A stretch of DNA of 64,000 nt from Stigmatella aurantiaca DW4/3-1 (GCF_000165485.1 NC_014623.1:8822893-8886892); one strand, 5' to 3'; shown: positions 9,405 to 17,731, counted from the first letter of the stretch. Made by a program: numbers and translations. The notes: generated by a model from the letters alone, not told the origin.

Positions 9405-10019
9405 TCAGGTAGCTGGGGTGCGCCGCCGCGCCAGGGTCCGGACGACCACGGCCAGCACCCCGATCACGACCAGAATCACCACGGCCATCTGGTAGCGCGC
9501 CATCAACCCTTCCAGGCGCTCCAGGTTTCCCCCCACCGCCCGGCCCACCGAGAGCACCAGCGCATTGTGGGCCATCGCGGAGATCGTGCCCAGCAGCAAC
9601 GCATTGCGCCGGGGCATGCGGGCTGCCCCCGCGGCGATGAAGATGATCCCTCGAATTCCAGGCAAAAAGCGGTTAACGAGCAGCAGCCAGGGCCCACCGC
9701 GCCTCATCCTCGCCTGGACTTCCGCCAACCGGGCATGCGTCAGGCCAAAAAAGCTCGTGTCTGGCTTTGCCTCGAAGCGCCGTGCTACCCACGTCCCAAA
9801 CCAGTAATTGATGGCCGCGCCCGCGACACTGCCCGCCGTCACAACCACGAAAACAAGAGGCCAGGGATGGTCTCCCCGTACCGCATACACCCCCCCCAGC
9901 AGGATGATGGTATCCCCGGGGAAGGGCGGCACCAGGTACTCCAACATGGCCGCCAGGCCCAGGATGAGCACCCCCGCCAGCCCCAGCGCCATGATGAGGT
10001 TGTCGAGGAACTCCACCAT
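9405..10019 (-). CDS. DedA/VTT-domain inner-membrane protein
   Basis: 204 residues, the usual DedA length, with several membrane helices. The family signature E-x-x-x-P-x-P-G-D is present as EYLVPPFPGDTIILLGG (residues about 27-43), and the second conserved half FLPGIRGIIFIAAGAARM near residue 120 carries the F-x-P-G-x-R motif. DedA-family proteins are lipid transporters/scramblases that help carrier-lipid recycling and maintain proton-motive force. A basic C-terminal tail (RTLARRRTPAT) follows the last helix. The gene diverges from the kinase-receiver-cyclase gene 93 bases away and could be co-transcribed with the lipoprotein downstream. The individual substrate is not inferable. Confidence 0.88.
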   Translation of the reverse strand: MVEFLDNLIMALGLAGVLILGLAAMLEYLVPPFPGDTIILLGGVYAVRGDHPWPLVFVVVTAGSVAGAAINYWFGTWVARRFEAKPDTSFFGLTHARLAEVQARMRRGGPWLLLVNRFLPGIRGIIFIAAGAARMPRRNALLLGTISAMAHNALVLSVGRAVGGNLERLEGLMARYQMAVVILVVIGVLAVVVRTLARRRTPAT

Positions 10020-10112
10020 CCACCCACCTGCCTTTCAGAGCCTTCCGCTTCATCTGGTTCCCTGCCAGGCCCCTTGCAACCCTGTTTGGCGCATACCACG
10101 CCGCGCCGTAAG

Positions 10113-12152
10113 ATGGAGGACATCCACGAGGTGACTTCCCGTCCCCCGAGAGCAGAGCGCATGACCGAACGCCCCATCGGCGGCAGGTACATTCTGGAGC
10201 GAAGAATTGCCGGGGGAGGGATGGGCGCCATCTGGATGGCGCTCGACAGCCAACTCCAACGGCACGTGGCGCTCAAGCAAATGGCCTCCCATCGCGTCTC
10301 CTGCGCCGAGGACCGGCAACGGTTCGCCCGGGAGGCAAAAGCCATCGCGCGCCTCCACCACCCCCACGTGGTTCAGGTTCACGATTACGGGGTCGATGAG
10401 GATGTGCCCTACATCGTGATGGAGCTGCTCGAGGGCGAGGATCTCGAAGCGCTGCTGGGCCGGCGGCAGCGGCTCACCCCCGCCGCGGTGACGCCCCTGC
10501 TGCTTCAGGCGGCGCGGGCGCTCGACGCGGCCCACGCGGCCGGCATCGTCCACCGGGACCTCAAGCCCGCCAACCTCTTCCTGGCCCACGTGGACGGCGA
10601 GGAGATGCTCAAGGTGCTCGACTTCGGGCTGGCCCTGCTGAACGAGGGCGCCGAGCCCACGCCTCAGGGCAAGGAGCTGGCGGGAACACCCCGCTACATG
10701 AGCCCCGAGCAGATGCGGGGCATGACCCGGCTGGACCACCGCAGCGATCTCTGGTCGCTCGGCATCGTGCTCTACCGGAGCCTCACCGGTCAGTTCCCCT
10801 TCTCCGTGGATGCCCTGGAGGCCCTGCGCGACGGCACCTCCCCGCCCAGCCTGATGCCCGTCTCCCAGGTGGCGCCCGAGCTGGGCAAGGAGGCGGACGG
10901 CTTCTTCGCGCGCGCGCTCGCCCCGGACCCGTCCCAGCGCTTCGCCTCCGCCCAGGAGATGGCGGTGGCGTTCTCCGCGCTGGTGCTGGCGGGCCGCCCG
11001 ACCCGGCCCGCGAAGATCCTGATCGTGGACGACGAGCCCGACACGATCCTGGTGATGCAGCAGCGCTTCCGCAAACAGATCGAATCCGCGGCCTACGAGC
11101 TGATCTTCGCCACCAACGGAGAGGAGGCCCTCGAGAAGCTGCGGCAGCATCCGGACACGGACGTCGTCCTCACGGACCTCAACATGCCGAAGATGGACGG
11201 GCTGTCGTTCCTGGCCCGGGTGGGTGAGGTGAACTCCCTGGCCAAGGTCATCATCGTCTCGGCCTACAGCGACATGAGCAACATCCGGACGGCGATGAAC
11301 CGCGGGGCCTTCGACTTCCTGGTGAAGCCCGTGAGCTTCCAGGACCTGAAGTCCACGCTGGAGAAGACGCTCAAGCACGTGGGCGAACTGCGCCGGATGC
11401 TGCGCTCCACCGAGGAGAATGATCTGCTGCGGATGTTCGTGCACGGCGGCGTCGTGGAGCGGGTGCTCTCGGCGGTCCGCACGCCGCTGGGGGTGGCCGG
11501 AGAGCGCGTGGACGCCACCGTGGTGTTCGTCGACGTGAAGAACTTCCTGCCCGTCACCCGCAGCGAGCTGCCCGACGCGGCCATCCGGCGGCTGAACGCC
11601 AACTTCGAGGTCATCGTCTCCGAGCTGGTCTCCTCGGGGGGCGTGGTGGACAAGTTCGTGGGGGACGCGGTGATGGCCGTGTTCCGGGGCCAGGGGCACC
11701 TGGGCCGGGCCGCCGAGGCCTGCCTCCAGACGCGGCAGCGGCTGAGCGACCTGGCCTTCCGCAGCGGCGAGCACTCCGCCTACACGCATGGGGTGAGCAT
11801 GGGGCTGGCCTCGGGCGAACTCCTCTCCGGAAGCATCGGGGCCAAGACGATGGGCCGCCTGGATGCCACGGTGCTCGGAGATGTGGTGAACACGGCGGCC
11901 TGGCTCGCCTCCGTCGCGGGCAAGGATCAGCTCCTCATCCCAGAGGCACTCCGGGAGCGGCTGGAGTCCCGCTTCGAGTGTCAGGCGGTGGGCCCCCACC
12001 TGCTTCCTGGCCAGAAGACGCCCGCGCCCCTCTACAACATCGTGAACCGGAAGGAGCCCGTGGTCTCGACCTCGGATCCCACGGCTTCAACCCCCCCGCG
12101 CAAGGAGAAAGACGATCCCCGCATGGTCGCGCTCAACGAAGGAAGGGACTAG
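10113..12152 (+). CDS. Ser/Thr protein kinase - receiver - class III cyclase-like fusion
   Basis: 679 residues, soluble, with three modules. (1) A Hanks-type kinase, about 24-290, with glycine loop AGGGMG, Lys55 in HVALK, catalytic HRDLKPAN, DFGLAL and GTPRYMSPEQ. (2) A CheY-like receiver, about 300-420, with IVDDEPD, phospho-acceptor Asp355 in VLTDLNMP and Lys405 in FLVKP. (3) A class III nucleotide cyclase homology domain, about 465-640. The metal aspartates are present (Asp474 in FVDVKNF, Asp518 in KFVGDAVMAVF), as are GD and Asn593. The position of the transition-state Arg is Trp597 (NTAAWL instead of NxAARL), so cyclase activity is doubtful. No strong ribosome site supports this ATG; in-frame alternatives are GTG 10131 (GGAGG 11 bases upstream) and ATG 10161. 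It lies two bases upstream of the FHA-GAF-cyclase gene, so the two are surely co-transcribed. Confidence 0.9.
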   Translation: MEDIHEVTSRPPRAERMTERPIGGRYILERRIAGGGMGAIWMALDSQLQRHVALKQMASHRVSCAEDRQRFAREAKAIARLHHPHVVQVHDYGVDEDVPYIVMELLEGEDLEALLGRRQRLTPAAVTPLLLQAARALDAAHAAGIVHRDLKPANLFLAHVDGEEMLKVLDFGLALLNEGAEPTPQGKELAGTPRYMSPEQMRGMTRLDHRSDLWSLGIVLYRSLTGQFPFSVDALEALRDGTSPPSLMPVSQVAPELGKEADGFFARALAPDPSQRFASAQEMAVAFSALVLAGRPTRPAKILIVDDEPDTILVMQQRFRKQIESAAYELIFATNGEEALEKLRQHPDTDVVLTDLNMPKMDGLSFLARVGEVNSLAKVIIVSAYSDMSNIRTAMNRGAFDFLVKPVSFQDLKSTLEKTLKHVGELRRMLRSTEENDLLRMFVHGGVVERVLSAVRTPLGVAGERVDATVVFVDVKNFLPVTRSELPDAAIRRLNANFEVIVSELVSSGGVVDKFVGDAVMAVFRGQGHLGRAAEACLQTRQRLSDLAFRSGEHSAYTHGVSMGLASGELLSGSIGAKTMGRLDATVLGDVVNTAAWLASVAGKDQLLIPEALRERLESRFECQAVGPHLLPGQKTPAPLYNIVNRKEPVVSTSDPTASTPPRKEKDDPRMVALNEGRD

Positions 12153-12154
12153 CC

Positions 12155-13744
12155 ATGTGGCTCATCATGAACCCTGGCCTGCTCACGGAGAGCGTGTTGC
12201 CGCTGCCCGAGGGGCCCACGACCATCGGCCGGACGGAGGAGAACAGCCTCTGCGTGCTCCACGCCAGCCTGTCGCGCCGGCACGCGCGGGTGGAGCGCCA
12301 GGGCGAGCAGGTGGTGCTCTTCGACCTGAACAGCAAGAACGGGACGTTCCTCGGTGACACCCGGGTGGAGCAGCGCGAGCTGCGCGCCGGGGAGACCTTC
12401 CGGTGCGGCGAGGTGTCCTTCAAGCTGGTGGCGGCGCTGGGCGAAGTGAAGCCCACCCACGTCCAGCCGCTCCGCACCCGCTTCTCTCCGGCCTCCATGG
12501 AGGAGCTGCTCTCCCAGCAGACCCTCGCCGGCAGCTCCATCCTCAAGGTCCGGCAGACGGCCGGAGGGGACAGCCGCATCGCCGACAAGCTCCAGGTGTT
12601 GCTCAAGGTGAGCCACCTCCTGTCAGAGCTGGGCCCCATCGACGAGATGCTGGAGCGCATCATCCAGCTCGTCTTCCAGATCCTCGAGGTGGACCGGGCC
12701 GCCATCTTCCTGGTGGACACCGCGAGCGGCACGCTGCGCCCCCGGGTGGCGCGGCTCGCCTCGGGCCAGGCGCCCTCCCAGTCCTTCTACAGCCAGCAGA
12801 TCGTCGATTATGTGCGCAGCCGCAGCGTGGCGGCGCTCTTCGCGGACGCCTTGCAGGACTCCCGGCTGGATGGGGCCTCCTCGGTGATGCTGCAATCCAT
12901 CCACGGCTCCATGTGCGTGCCGCTCAAGGCGCGCGACGAAGTGCTGGGCGTGCTGTACGTGGACAACCTCACCCAGGCCAACCGCTTCACCGAGGAGGAC
13001 CTGGAGTTCCTCACCGCCTTCGGCAACCAGGCCGCCATCGCCCTGGAGATCTCCCTGCTCTCGCAGCGGCTGGCGGAGGAGGCCGCGCTGCGCAACTCCT
13101 ACCTGCGCTTCTTCCCTCCCTCCGTCATCAAGAAGATCCAGGGCGCGCGAGGGGCCCCGCTGGACATCGTCGAGACGGAGGTGACGGTCCTCTTCTCGGA
13201 CATCACCGGCTTCACCTCCCTGTCCTCCACCCTGCACCCCCGCCAGGTGGTGGACCTGCTCAACGAGTACTTCCCCGTCATGGCCGACATCGTCTTCCGC
13301 CACGAGGGGACGCTCGAGAAGTACATCGGCGACGCGCTCATGGCCGTCTGGGGCGCACCGTTTCCCCAACCGGATGACGCGGACCGGGCCCTGCGCGCCT
13401 CGGTGGAAATGCAGCGCGCGCTGGTGGGCCTGAACGCGCGCTGGCGGGCGCAGGGCAAGCCGGAGCTTCAGATTCACGTGGGGCTCAACACGGGCCGGGT
13501 CGCCGCGGGCAACATCGGCTCCGAGCACTACCTCCAGTACGCCACCATCGGAGACGCCACCAACGTCGCCAGCCGCATTTGCAGCGCGGCCGAGGCCGGA
13601 GAGATCTGCATCGCCGAGACCACGCTCCAGCGCTGCGCGGAGCGGCCGTGGCCGCTGGCGAAGCTGGCGCCCGTTCACGTCAAGGGCAAGACGGAGCCCC
13701 TGACGCTGTACCGGGTGGACTGGCGGGACGCGCCCTCGACGTGA
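12155..13744 (+). CDS. FHA-GAF adenylate cyclase (class III)
   Basis: 529 residues. FHA domain, about 20-90, with the phosphothreonine-binding GRTEEN, SLSRRHARVE and NSKNGTFL motifs. GAF domain, about 150-290 (SHLLSELGPIDEMLERI to FGNQAAIALEIS). Class III cyclase, about 325-505, with both metal aspartates (Asp339 in FSDITGF, Asp373 in KYIGDALMAVWG), the Lys/Asp pair expected for ATP (EKYIGD and YATIGDATN) and the transition-state Asn450/Arg454 (NVASRI). All catalytic positions are present, so it should make cAMP. The FHA domain suggests control by a Ser/Thr kinase, plausibly the kinase encoded two bases upstream (inference). ATG with GGAAGGG seven bases upstream. Converges on the Crp-family gene 18 bases away. 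Confidence 0.92.
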   Translation: MWLIMNPGLLTESVLPLPEGPTTIGRTEENSLCVLHASLSRRHARVERQGEQVVLFDLNSKNGTFLGDTRVEQRELRAGETFRCGEVSFKLVAALGEVKPTHVQPLRTRFSPASMEELLSQQTLAGSSILKVRQTAGGDSRIADKLQVLLKVSHLLSELGPIDEMLERIIQLVFQILEVDRAAIFLVDTASGTLRPRVARLASGQAPSQSFYSQQIVDYVRSRSVAALFADALQDSRLDGASSVMLQSIHGSMCVPLKARDEVLGVLYVDNLTQANRFTEEDLEFLTAFGNQAAIALEISLLSQRLAEEAALRNSYLRFFPPSVIKKIQGARGAPLDIVETEVTVLFSDITGFTSLSSTLHPRQVVDLLNEYFPVMADIVFRHEGTLEKYIGDALMAVWGAPFPQPDDADRALRASVEMQRALVGLNARWRAQGKPELQIHVGLNTGRVAAGNIGSEHYLQYATIGDATNVASRICSAAEAGEICIAETTLQRCAERPWPLAKLAPVHVKGKTEPLTLYRVDWRDAPST

Positions 13745-13766
13745 GGCGCGGGGCCCCCGCGCTCAC
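13741..13766. terminator. Imperfect palindrome between convergent genes, possible bidirectional hairpin
   Basis: A 26-base G/C-rich imperfect palindrome, beginning GTGAGGCGCGGGG and ending CCCCGCGCTCAC, contains both stop codons of the convergent cyclase and Crp-family genes. It can fold into a hairpin on either strand, but there is no T-run, so an intrinsic terminator is only a possibility. Confidence 0.3.
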
Positions 13767-14443
13767 TCGGCATCCTGGCCAAGCCGCTCGGGTTTGACGA
13801 GGGTGATCTGCCCACCCTCGTAAGACAGCAGCCCCTCGCGGACGTAGAAGCGAAGCCACTTGTTGGTGCTCTCCCGGGTGAGGCCGCACAGGTTGGCCAA
13901 CTCGGACTGGGTGAGCTTCGGGGTGATGGTGATGCCCTCGGCGGCGGGCTGGCTCTGATGCTCCGCCAGTTCCAGCAAGACACGCACCAGGCGCGTGCGC
14001 GCATCCAGGAACGTCGTGTCGTGGACGAGCTGCGTGACCCGCCGGACCAGCCGGCTGAGCGTGGACAACAGGCGCATGGCCACCTGGGGACGTGCTTCCA
14101 GGAAGCGGCGGAAGTCCTCGCGCTGGAGACTCAGCAGGTCGGCCTCCTCCCGCGCCACGGCGTCCGTCGAGCGCGGCTCTTCATCCAACAAGGCCAGCTC
14201 TCCGAAGAAGTCACCCCGGTCGAGCAACGCCAGAATGACTTCCTTGCCCTCATCCGAGCTGAGGCGGATGGCCACCTCACCCTTGCGGACGATGTAGAGC
14301 GCCGTTCCCACATCTCCTTGATGAAAGATGACCTCGCCCTTGGCATAGCGCCGGGACCGCAAGAGCGAGGACAGGTGCTCCAGTTCCTCTGCCTCGAGGT
14401 TTTCGAAGAGAGCAATTCGGGCCAGAAGCTGTGAATACGACAT
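13763..14443 (-). CDS. Crp/Fnr-family transcription regulator
   Basis: 226 residues. N-terminal cyclic-nucleotide domain, about 1-115, with a phosphate-binding cassette close to E. coli CRP (GDFFGELALLDEEPRSTDAV keeps the Glu, Arg and Ser that contact cAMP ribose and phosphate). Then a dimerisation helix and a winged helix-turn-helix, about 150-215, with LTQSELANLCGLTRESTNKWL. The recognition helix keeps the Arg-Glu pair used by CRP to read TGTGA; the third contact, Arg185 in CRP, is Lys. There are no Fnr-type cysteines. It very likely binds cAMP, two cyclase-domain genes being adjacent, and controls the divergent TPR-cNMP gene through the two CRP-like sites in the 202-base gap. ATG with GGAG four bases upstream. 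Confidence 0.9.
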   Translation of the reverse strand: MSYSQLLARIALFENLEAEELEHLSSLLRSRRYAKGEVIFHQGDVGTALYIVRKGEVAIRLSSDEGKEVILALLDRGDFFGELALLDEEPRSTDAVAREEADLLSLQREDFRRFLEARPQVAMRLLSTLSRLVRRVTQLVHDTTFLDARTRLVRVLLELAEHQSQPAAEGITITPKLTQSELANLCGLTRESTNKWLRFYVREGLLSYEGGQITLVKPERLGQDAE

Positions 14444-14550
14444 GGCGCTCCATCCTCCAGACTCGGTTCAGGCCGCCTCCGAGCATATGACGGGCCCCCT
14501 CAAGGTGACCCGGAACTCCCATCAGAATCCTGCCGGCCGGGCGGACCGGC

Positions 14551-14566
14551 TGTGAGGCGTTTCACG
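14551..14566. promoter_or_regulatory. CRP-like binding site 1
   Basis: TGTGAGGCGTTTCACG matches the CRP consensus TGTGA-N6-TCACA at nine of ten fixed positions. It lies in the gap between the divergent Crp-family gene and the TPR-cNMP gene, 80 bases before the latter's start. Binding is inferred from the site and from the conserved Arg-Glu of the recognition helix. Confidence 0.6.
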
Positions 14567-14573
14567 TTTGAAG

Positions 14574-14589
14574 GGTGAGGGACCTCACA
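14574..14589. promoter_or_regulatory. CRP-like binding site 2
   Basis: GGTGAGGGACCTCACA also matches TGTGA-N6-TCACA at nine of ten fixed positions. Its centre is 23 bases from that of site 1, about two helical turns, so two dimers could bind on the same DNA face. It contains the perfect inverted arms GTGAGG/CCTCAC. Confidence 0.58.
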
Positions 14590-14645
14590 GCGACCCGAAC
14601 CCAGGCGCCGTACGGTTGCGTCATTCCCGCAACAAGGAGAACGCC

Positions 14646-15998
14646 ATGGCCCCTCTGAGCCTCGCCGCCCTGCCCACCTTCCCCAAGCCTTCCGCCCCCT
14701 CCCAGAGCAGGCCTGCCCCCCTCCCCTCCCGGGATGCAGGCAATGAGGCGCAGGCCATGCCCCTGCGGGAGACCAAGGACCGGGGCATGGCGCTGCTCGC
14801 CCAGGGGTACTGGGAGGCGGCACTGCAACTGTTCCAGGAGGTGGTGCGGGCTGCCCCCCACGAGCCCTCCCACCACCAGAAGGTGGCCGAGCTGCTCCAG
14901 CGCCTCGGACGGACGCAGGAGGCCATCGTGGAGTACTCGCAGGCGGCGGAGTCCTGGGCGAAGGAAGGCAGGCTCCTGCGCGCCATCGCCCTGTGCAAGC
15001 TCATCCTCCAGCTGGATGAGACCCACACCGCGACCCAGTCGCTCCTGGCGGACCTCCAGGCCCGGCAGGAGCCGCCCCGCGGTGTCACCTCGCGCCCGGT
15101 CCAGCCCCTGCCTCCCGGGCTGAAGCCGGCACGGGCCCGTTCCGAGCCAGCCTCCCTCGCGCCGATGGCGCCCATTCCCCTCTTCGCGTCCCTCGGACGC
15201 GAGATGTTCCTGGAGATGCTCGCGGGCGTCGAGCGCAGCGTGTTCCAGAGGGGCGAGCGCATCCTCCAGGAGGGGGCGCCCGGAAGCTCCATGTTCGTCA
15301 TCGTGGAAGGCGAGGTGAACGTGGTGCGCCAGGGCCAAGAGGGCCAGCCCCTCACCGTGGCCACCTTGGGAGAAGGCGGTTTCTTCGGAGAGATGGCCCT
15401 GCTCTACCCGGTGCCCCGGCTGGCCAGCGTGGTGGCCGGAACGCGCACGGTGCTCCTGGAGTTCTCCCGGGAGCGGATGGAGGACATCGCCACGCGCTAC
15501 CCACAGGTCGCGGAGGTGGTTCAACGCCTCTACCAGGGCCGGTTACTCGCCAACGTGCTGCGCAGCAATCTCCTCTTCGCCGCCTGGCCCGAGGCGCTTC
15601 AGCGCGGGGTGGCGGAAGCCTTCACCCCTGTCGCCGTCCCGGCGGGCGAGGAGTTGCTGACCCGGGGGCATCCCGCCCACCAGCTCTACTTCCTGCTGCG
15701 CGGCCACTGCACCGTCTTCCACAAGCACCTGGATGGCCACGAGACGGCTTATCCCGGCATGAATGAAGGCGCCGTCTTCGGTGAGGTGTCCCTGCTGCGC
15801 AGCAGGCTCGTCACCGCCTCGGTCCGCACCACCACCCCCTGCGTGCTGCTGAAGCTGGAACAGACCCACCTCGAGCGGCTCCTCATGACCTACCCCGCCC
15901 TGCGCGAGGAGTTGCGGCAACTGGGCGCCGAGCGCCTGCTGCGCACCACGCAATTGCTGTCTGGACAAAAGCTGCCCCGCGCCTCGGCGTGCATCTGA
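14646..15998 (+). CDS. TPR protein with two cyclic-nucleotide-binding domains
   Basis: 450 residues with no signal peptide or membrane helix. After a Pro-rich N-terminus, residues about 40-140 form TPR-like helical repeats (GYWEAALQLFQEVVRAAP, QEAIVEYSQAAESWAKEG). Two cNMP domains follow. The first, about 180-300, has a good phosphate-binding cassette (GGFFGEMALLYPVPRLASV). The second, about 330-440, is weaker (AVFGEVSLLRSRLVTASV, without the usual Pro-Arg pair). It may be a cAMP-responsive adaptor or scaffold. ATG with AAGGAG six bases upstream. The divergent Crp-family gene and the two CRP-like sites suggest it is a target of that regulator. Confidence 0.87.
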   Translation: MAPLSLAALPTFPKPSAPSQSRPAPLPSRDAGNEAQAMPLRETKDRGMALLAQGYWEAALQLFQEVVRAAPHEPSHHQKVAELLQRLGRTQEAIVEYSQAAESWAKEGRLLRAIALCKLILQLDETHTATQSLLADLQARQEPPRGVTSRPVQPLPPGLKPARARSEPASLAPMAPIPLFASLGREMFLEMLAGVERSVFQRGERILQEGAPGSSMFVIVEGEVNVVRQGQEGQPLTVATLGEGGFFGEMALLYPVPRLASVVAGTRTVLLEFSRERMEDIATRYPQVAEVVQRLYQGRLLANVLRSNLLFAAWPEALQRGVAEAFTPVAVPAGEELLTRGHPAHQLYFLLRGHCTVFHKHLDGHETAYPGMNEGAVFGEVSLLRSRLVTASVRTTTPCVLLKLEQTHLERLLMTYPALREELRQLGAERLLRTTQLLSGQKLPRASACI

Positions 15999-16028
15999 GC
16001 GCTCCTTGACGCTCCCATGCAGAGGGTT

Positions 16029-16910
16029 TCACTCCAGGAAACGGCGATCCCAGCGCCGCACGTGCTCCCCCATCAGTGATCGCCTCGGAACGTGTTCATG
16101 GTAGCGCCATGGCTCCAGTGTCCGTACCAGCTCGCGATAGAGGGGCAGATTGCGCCCCTCCGTGAGATCACCCGCTTCAGGCCATAGTCCCAGGGTGATG
16201 ACAGCGCGGCCTTCCTCCAGACTCTGGAAATCGAAGCCCGTTTGAATCAGATGGGGCAGCGCTTGCACCGGTGGCCTCATGAAGTTCATCCAAGATGGAA
16301 CTCTCACACGTTGCCCCAAATGCCAGGAGATGGTGCTCACATCGGCAACGTCTATCCCTGGGTAGCGGAGGCACAGCTGACGCGACTCCTCGGTCTCCAG
16401 CAGCCCGGTCAACGATTTGAACGCGAGCCCAGCATGGCCAGAACTCCAAGGCAACGTGGCGGCCAGATGGAGAGCGAATGCACGCACATGCTCAGGCCCA
16501 CTCGCCTCCAAGTATTCCGTAGGAAGCCAGAACGACACAGCACTCACGGCGTCAGACGCTGAAGCAGCGTCCAGGGTGGCACGGCTCTTGCCATAATAGC
16601 TGAACCCATATGCACCCACTTCTTGTGGTGTATCCCTCATTTCCAAGAGGGTCCATTGGCCTTCGAGCATTTCCCGCCGGAGTTCCCGCTGCCGAAAACC
16701 ATCGAGTTGCTGCCAATTCCCCTCGTAATCGACATAGAAACCCAACGATTGAGGCCCCACTTCCCGGCAATAGCATTCCAAGGCATCCAAAATACAAGGA
16801 GCCACCTCTTCATGAGGAAGGTGCATGTAAAAACACACATGCAGGCTTTCACGCACCCAGAGCGCGCCATGCTCCGCATGGAGCCGGATGCGCGGATAGT
16901 GGGCTTTCAT
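16029..16910 (-). CDS. DUF3396 (type VI immunity-like) protein
   Basis: 293 residues, no signal peptide, so cytoplasmic as immunity proteins often are. It has DUF3396 character: an N-terminal segment with CFYMHLPHEEVAPCILDALE, LGFYVDYEGNWQQLD, FWLPTEYLE, and a typical ending YRELVRTLEPWRYHEHV...RRWDRRFLE. Some DUF3396 proteins are immunity partners of secreted effectors. I chose the ATG at 16910 because it overlaps the stop of the upstream lipoprotein gene as ATGA and has GGAAG just before it; a start at 16934 is possible. Base composition is visibly less GC-rich than the neighbours, hinting at transfer together with its partner. Confidence 0.75.
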   Translation of the reverse strand: MKAHYPRIRLHAEHGALWVRESLHVCFYMHLPHEEVAPCILDALECYCREVGPQSLGFYVDYEGNWQQLDGFRQRELRREMLEGQWTLLEMRDTPQEVGAYGFSYYGKSRATLDAASASDAVSAVSFWLPTEYLEASGPEHVRAFALHLAATLPWSSGHAGLAFKSLTGLLETEESRQLCLRYPGIDVADVSTISWHLGQRVRVPSWMNFMRPPVQALPHLIQTGFDFQSLEEGRAVITLGLWPEAGDLTEGRNLPLYRELVRTLEPWRYHEHVPRRSLMGEHVRRWDRRFLE

Positions 16911-17731
16911 ATTTTCTTCCGGAGGATTCCCCACACGGGCGCAACCCGCGCAGGGCTCACACCAAAAGCTTCTTCATAGACGTCTCCTTGGGTTCTGTTG
17001 CGATAGGGGTGGATTTCTGGGTACCGCCGCCACTGGGGCTCATTGCTGGCGGGACATGGAAACTTGAAATCATAGACCGCGAGCACATCGCGTGGATTGC
17101 CTGAATGAATGACGACGTCTGGCTCCAAGGTGCCGAGCAACTCAGCCGCGCGCTTGAGTTCTACCAGTTCGCGAACCCGCTCGGCACTGACCAGCGCCAG
17201 TTCACCAGTCGCTGAATCATAGCGATAGCGCTGATTCAGGCTAAAACTTCCCGGCCACAACTCGTTCAGCTTCTGATGAACACACCCCAAGGCCGTTTGA
17301 TGCTTCTCAAGGCCCCATTCCATGGCCCACGTCACCTTCTGCCCACGCGCATCCACTCGCGCCTGTTTCTCGCACTGCTCCACGGTAGGACGATTCCCTT
17401 TCAGGTACTTTTTGCTGATCTCTTCGCTGGCCCACTCAGCACAGTGCTTCATCACCTGATCAATCCGTGCATGTGTCGCGGCGTCCAGCACCTTGAGCAA
17501 GGCGACGGCCGAGGAGCCAGTTTCAACGACACGTCTGGCCAGCGGCACGACCACGGGCTCTCCAGGCGCCGGGGTACAATAAGCTGGAGCGTGCCGGCAG
17601 GAACTGGTCGCTGAATCCATTGATTGCGCGTAACCGCGCGGCCGCCCTTGCAGTGCCTGCGGACCACAGCCTGTCAGGAGCAGGAGGGTCAACAATGTGG
17701 CCCCGCGGACAGCATGGGTGGCAGCGAGCAA
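16907..17731 (-). CDS. Putative toxin lipoprotein with nuclease-like C-terminus
   Basis: 274 residues with a lipoprotein signal (GATLLTLLLLTGC). Several scattered cysteines (CRHAPAYC, KHC, EQC, LGC) suggest disulfides outside the cytoplasm. The C-terminal part reads EPDVVIHSGNPRDVLAVYDFKFPCP, a D-x(n)-D-x-K arrangement like the PD-(D/E)XK nuclease core, and ends with GDVYEEAFGVSPARVAPVWGILR. This layout occurs in polymorphic toxins paired with DUF3396 genes. The toxin role is inferred mainly from the coupled partner downstream. Start is a TTG with GAGG five bases upstream; no in-frame ATG precedes the signal peptide. Base composition is less GC-rich than the flanking genes. Confidence 0.62.
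   Translation of the reverse strand: MLAATHAVRGATLLTLLLLTGCGPQALQGRPRGYAQSMDSATSSCRHAPAYCTPAPGEPVVVPLARRVVETGSSAVALLKVLDAATHARIDQVMKHCAEWASEEISKKYLKGNRPTVEQCEKQARVDARGQKVTWAMEWGLEKHQTALGCVHQKLNELWPGSFSLNQRYRYDSATGELALVSAERVRELVELKRAAELLGTLEPDVVIHSGNPRDVLAVYDFKFPCPASNEPQWRRYPEIHPYRNRTQGDVYEEAFGVSPARVAPVWGILRKKI

Noticed and set aside
9402-10112. Upstream extension of the kinase-receiver-cyclase frame
   Set aside because: It overlaps the whole DedA gene on the other strand and has Gln/His/Pro/Arg-rich shadow composition; the kinase fold begins only near 10160.
16242-17104. Plus-strand frames opposite the toxin-immunity pair
   Set aside because: No start context or domain, and they lie opposite a coupled, family-supported gene pair.
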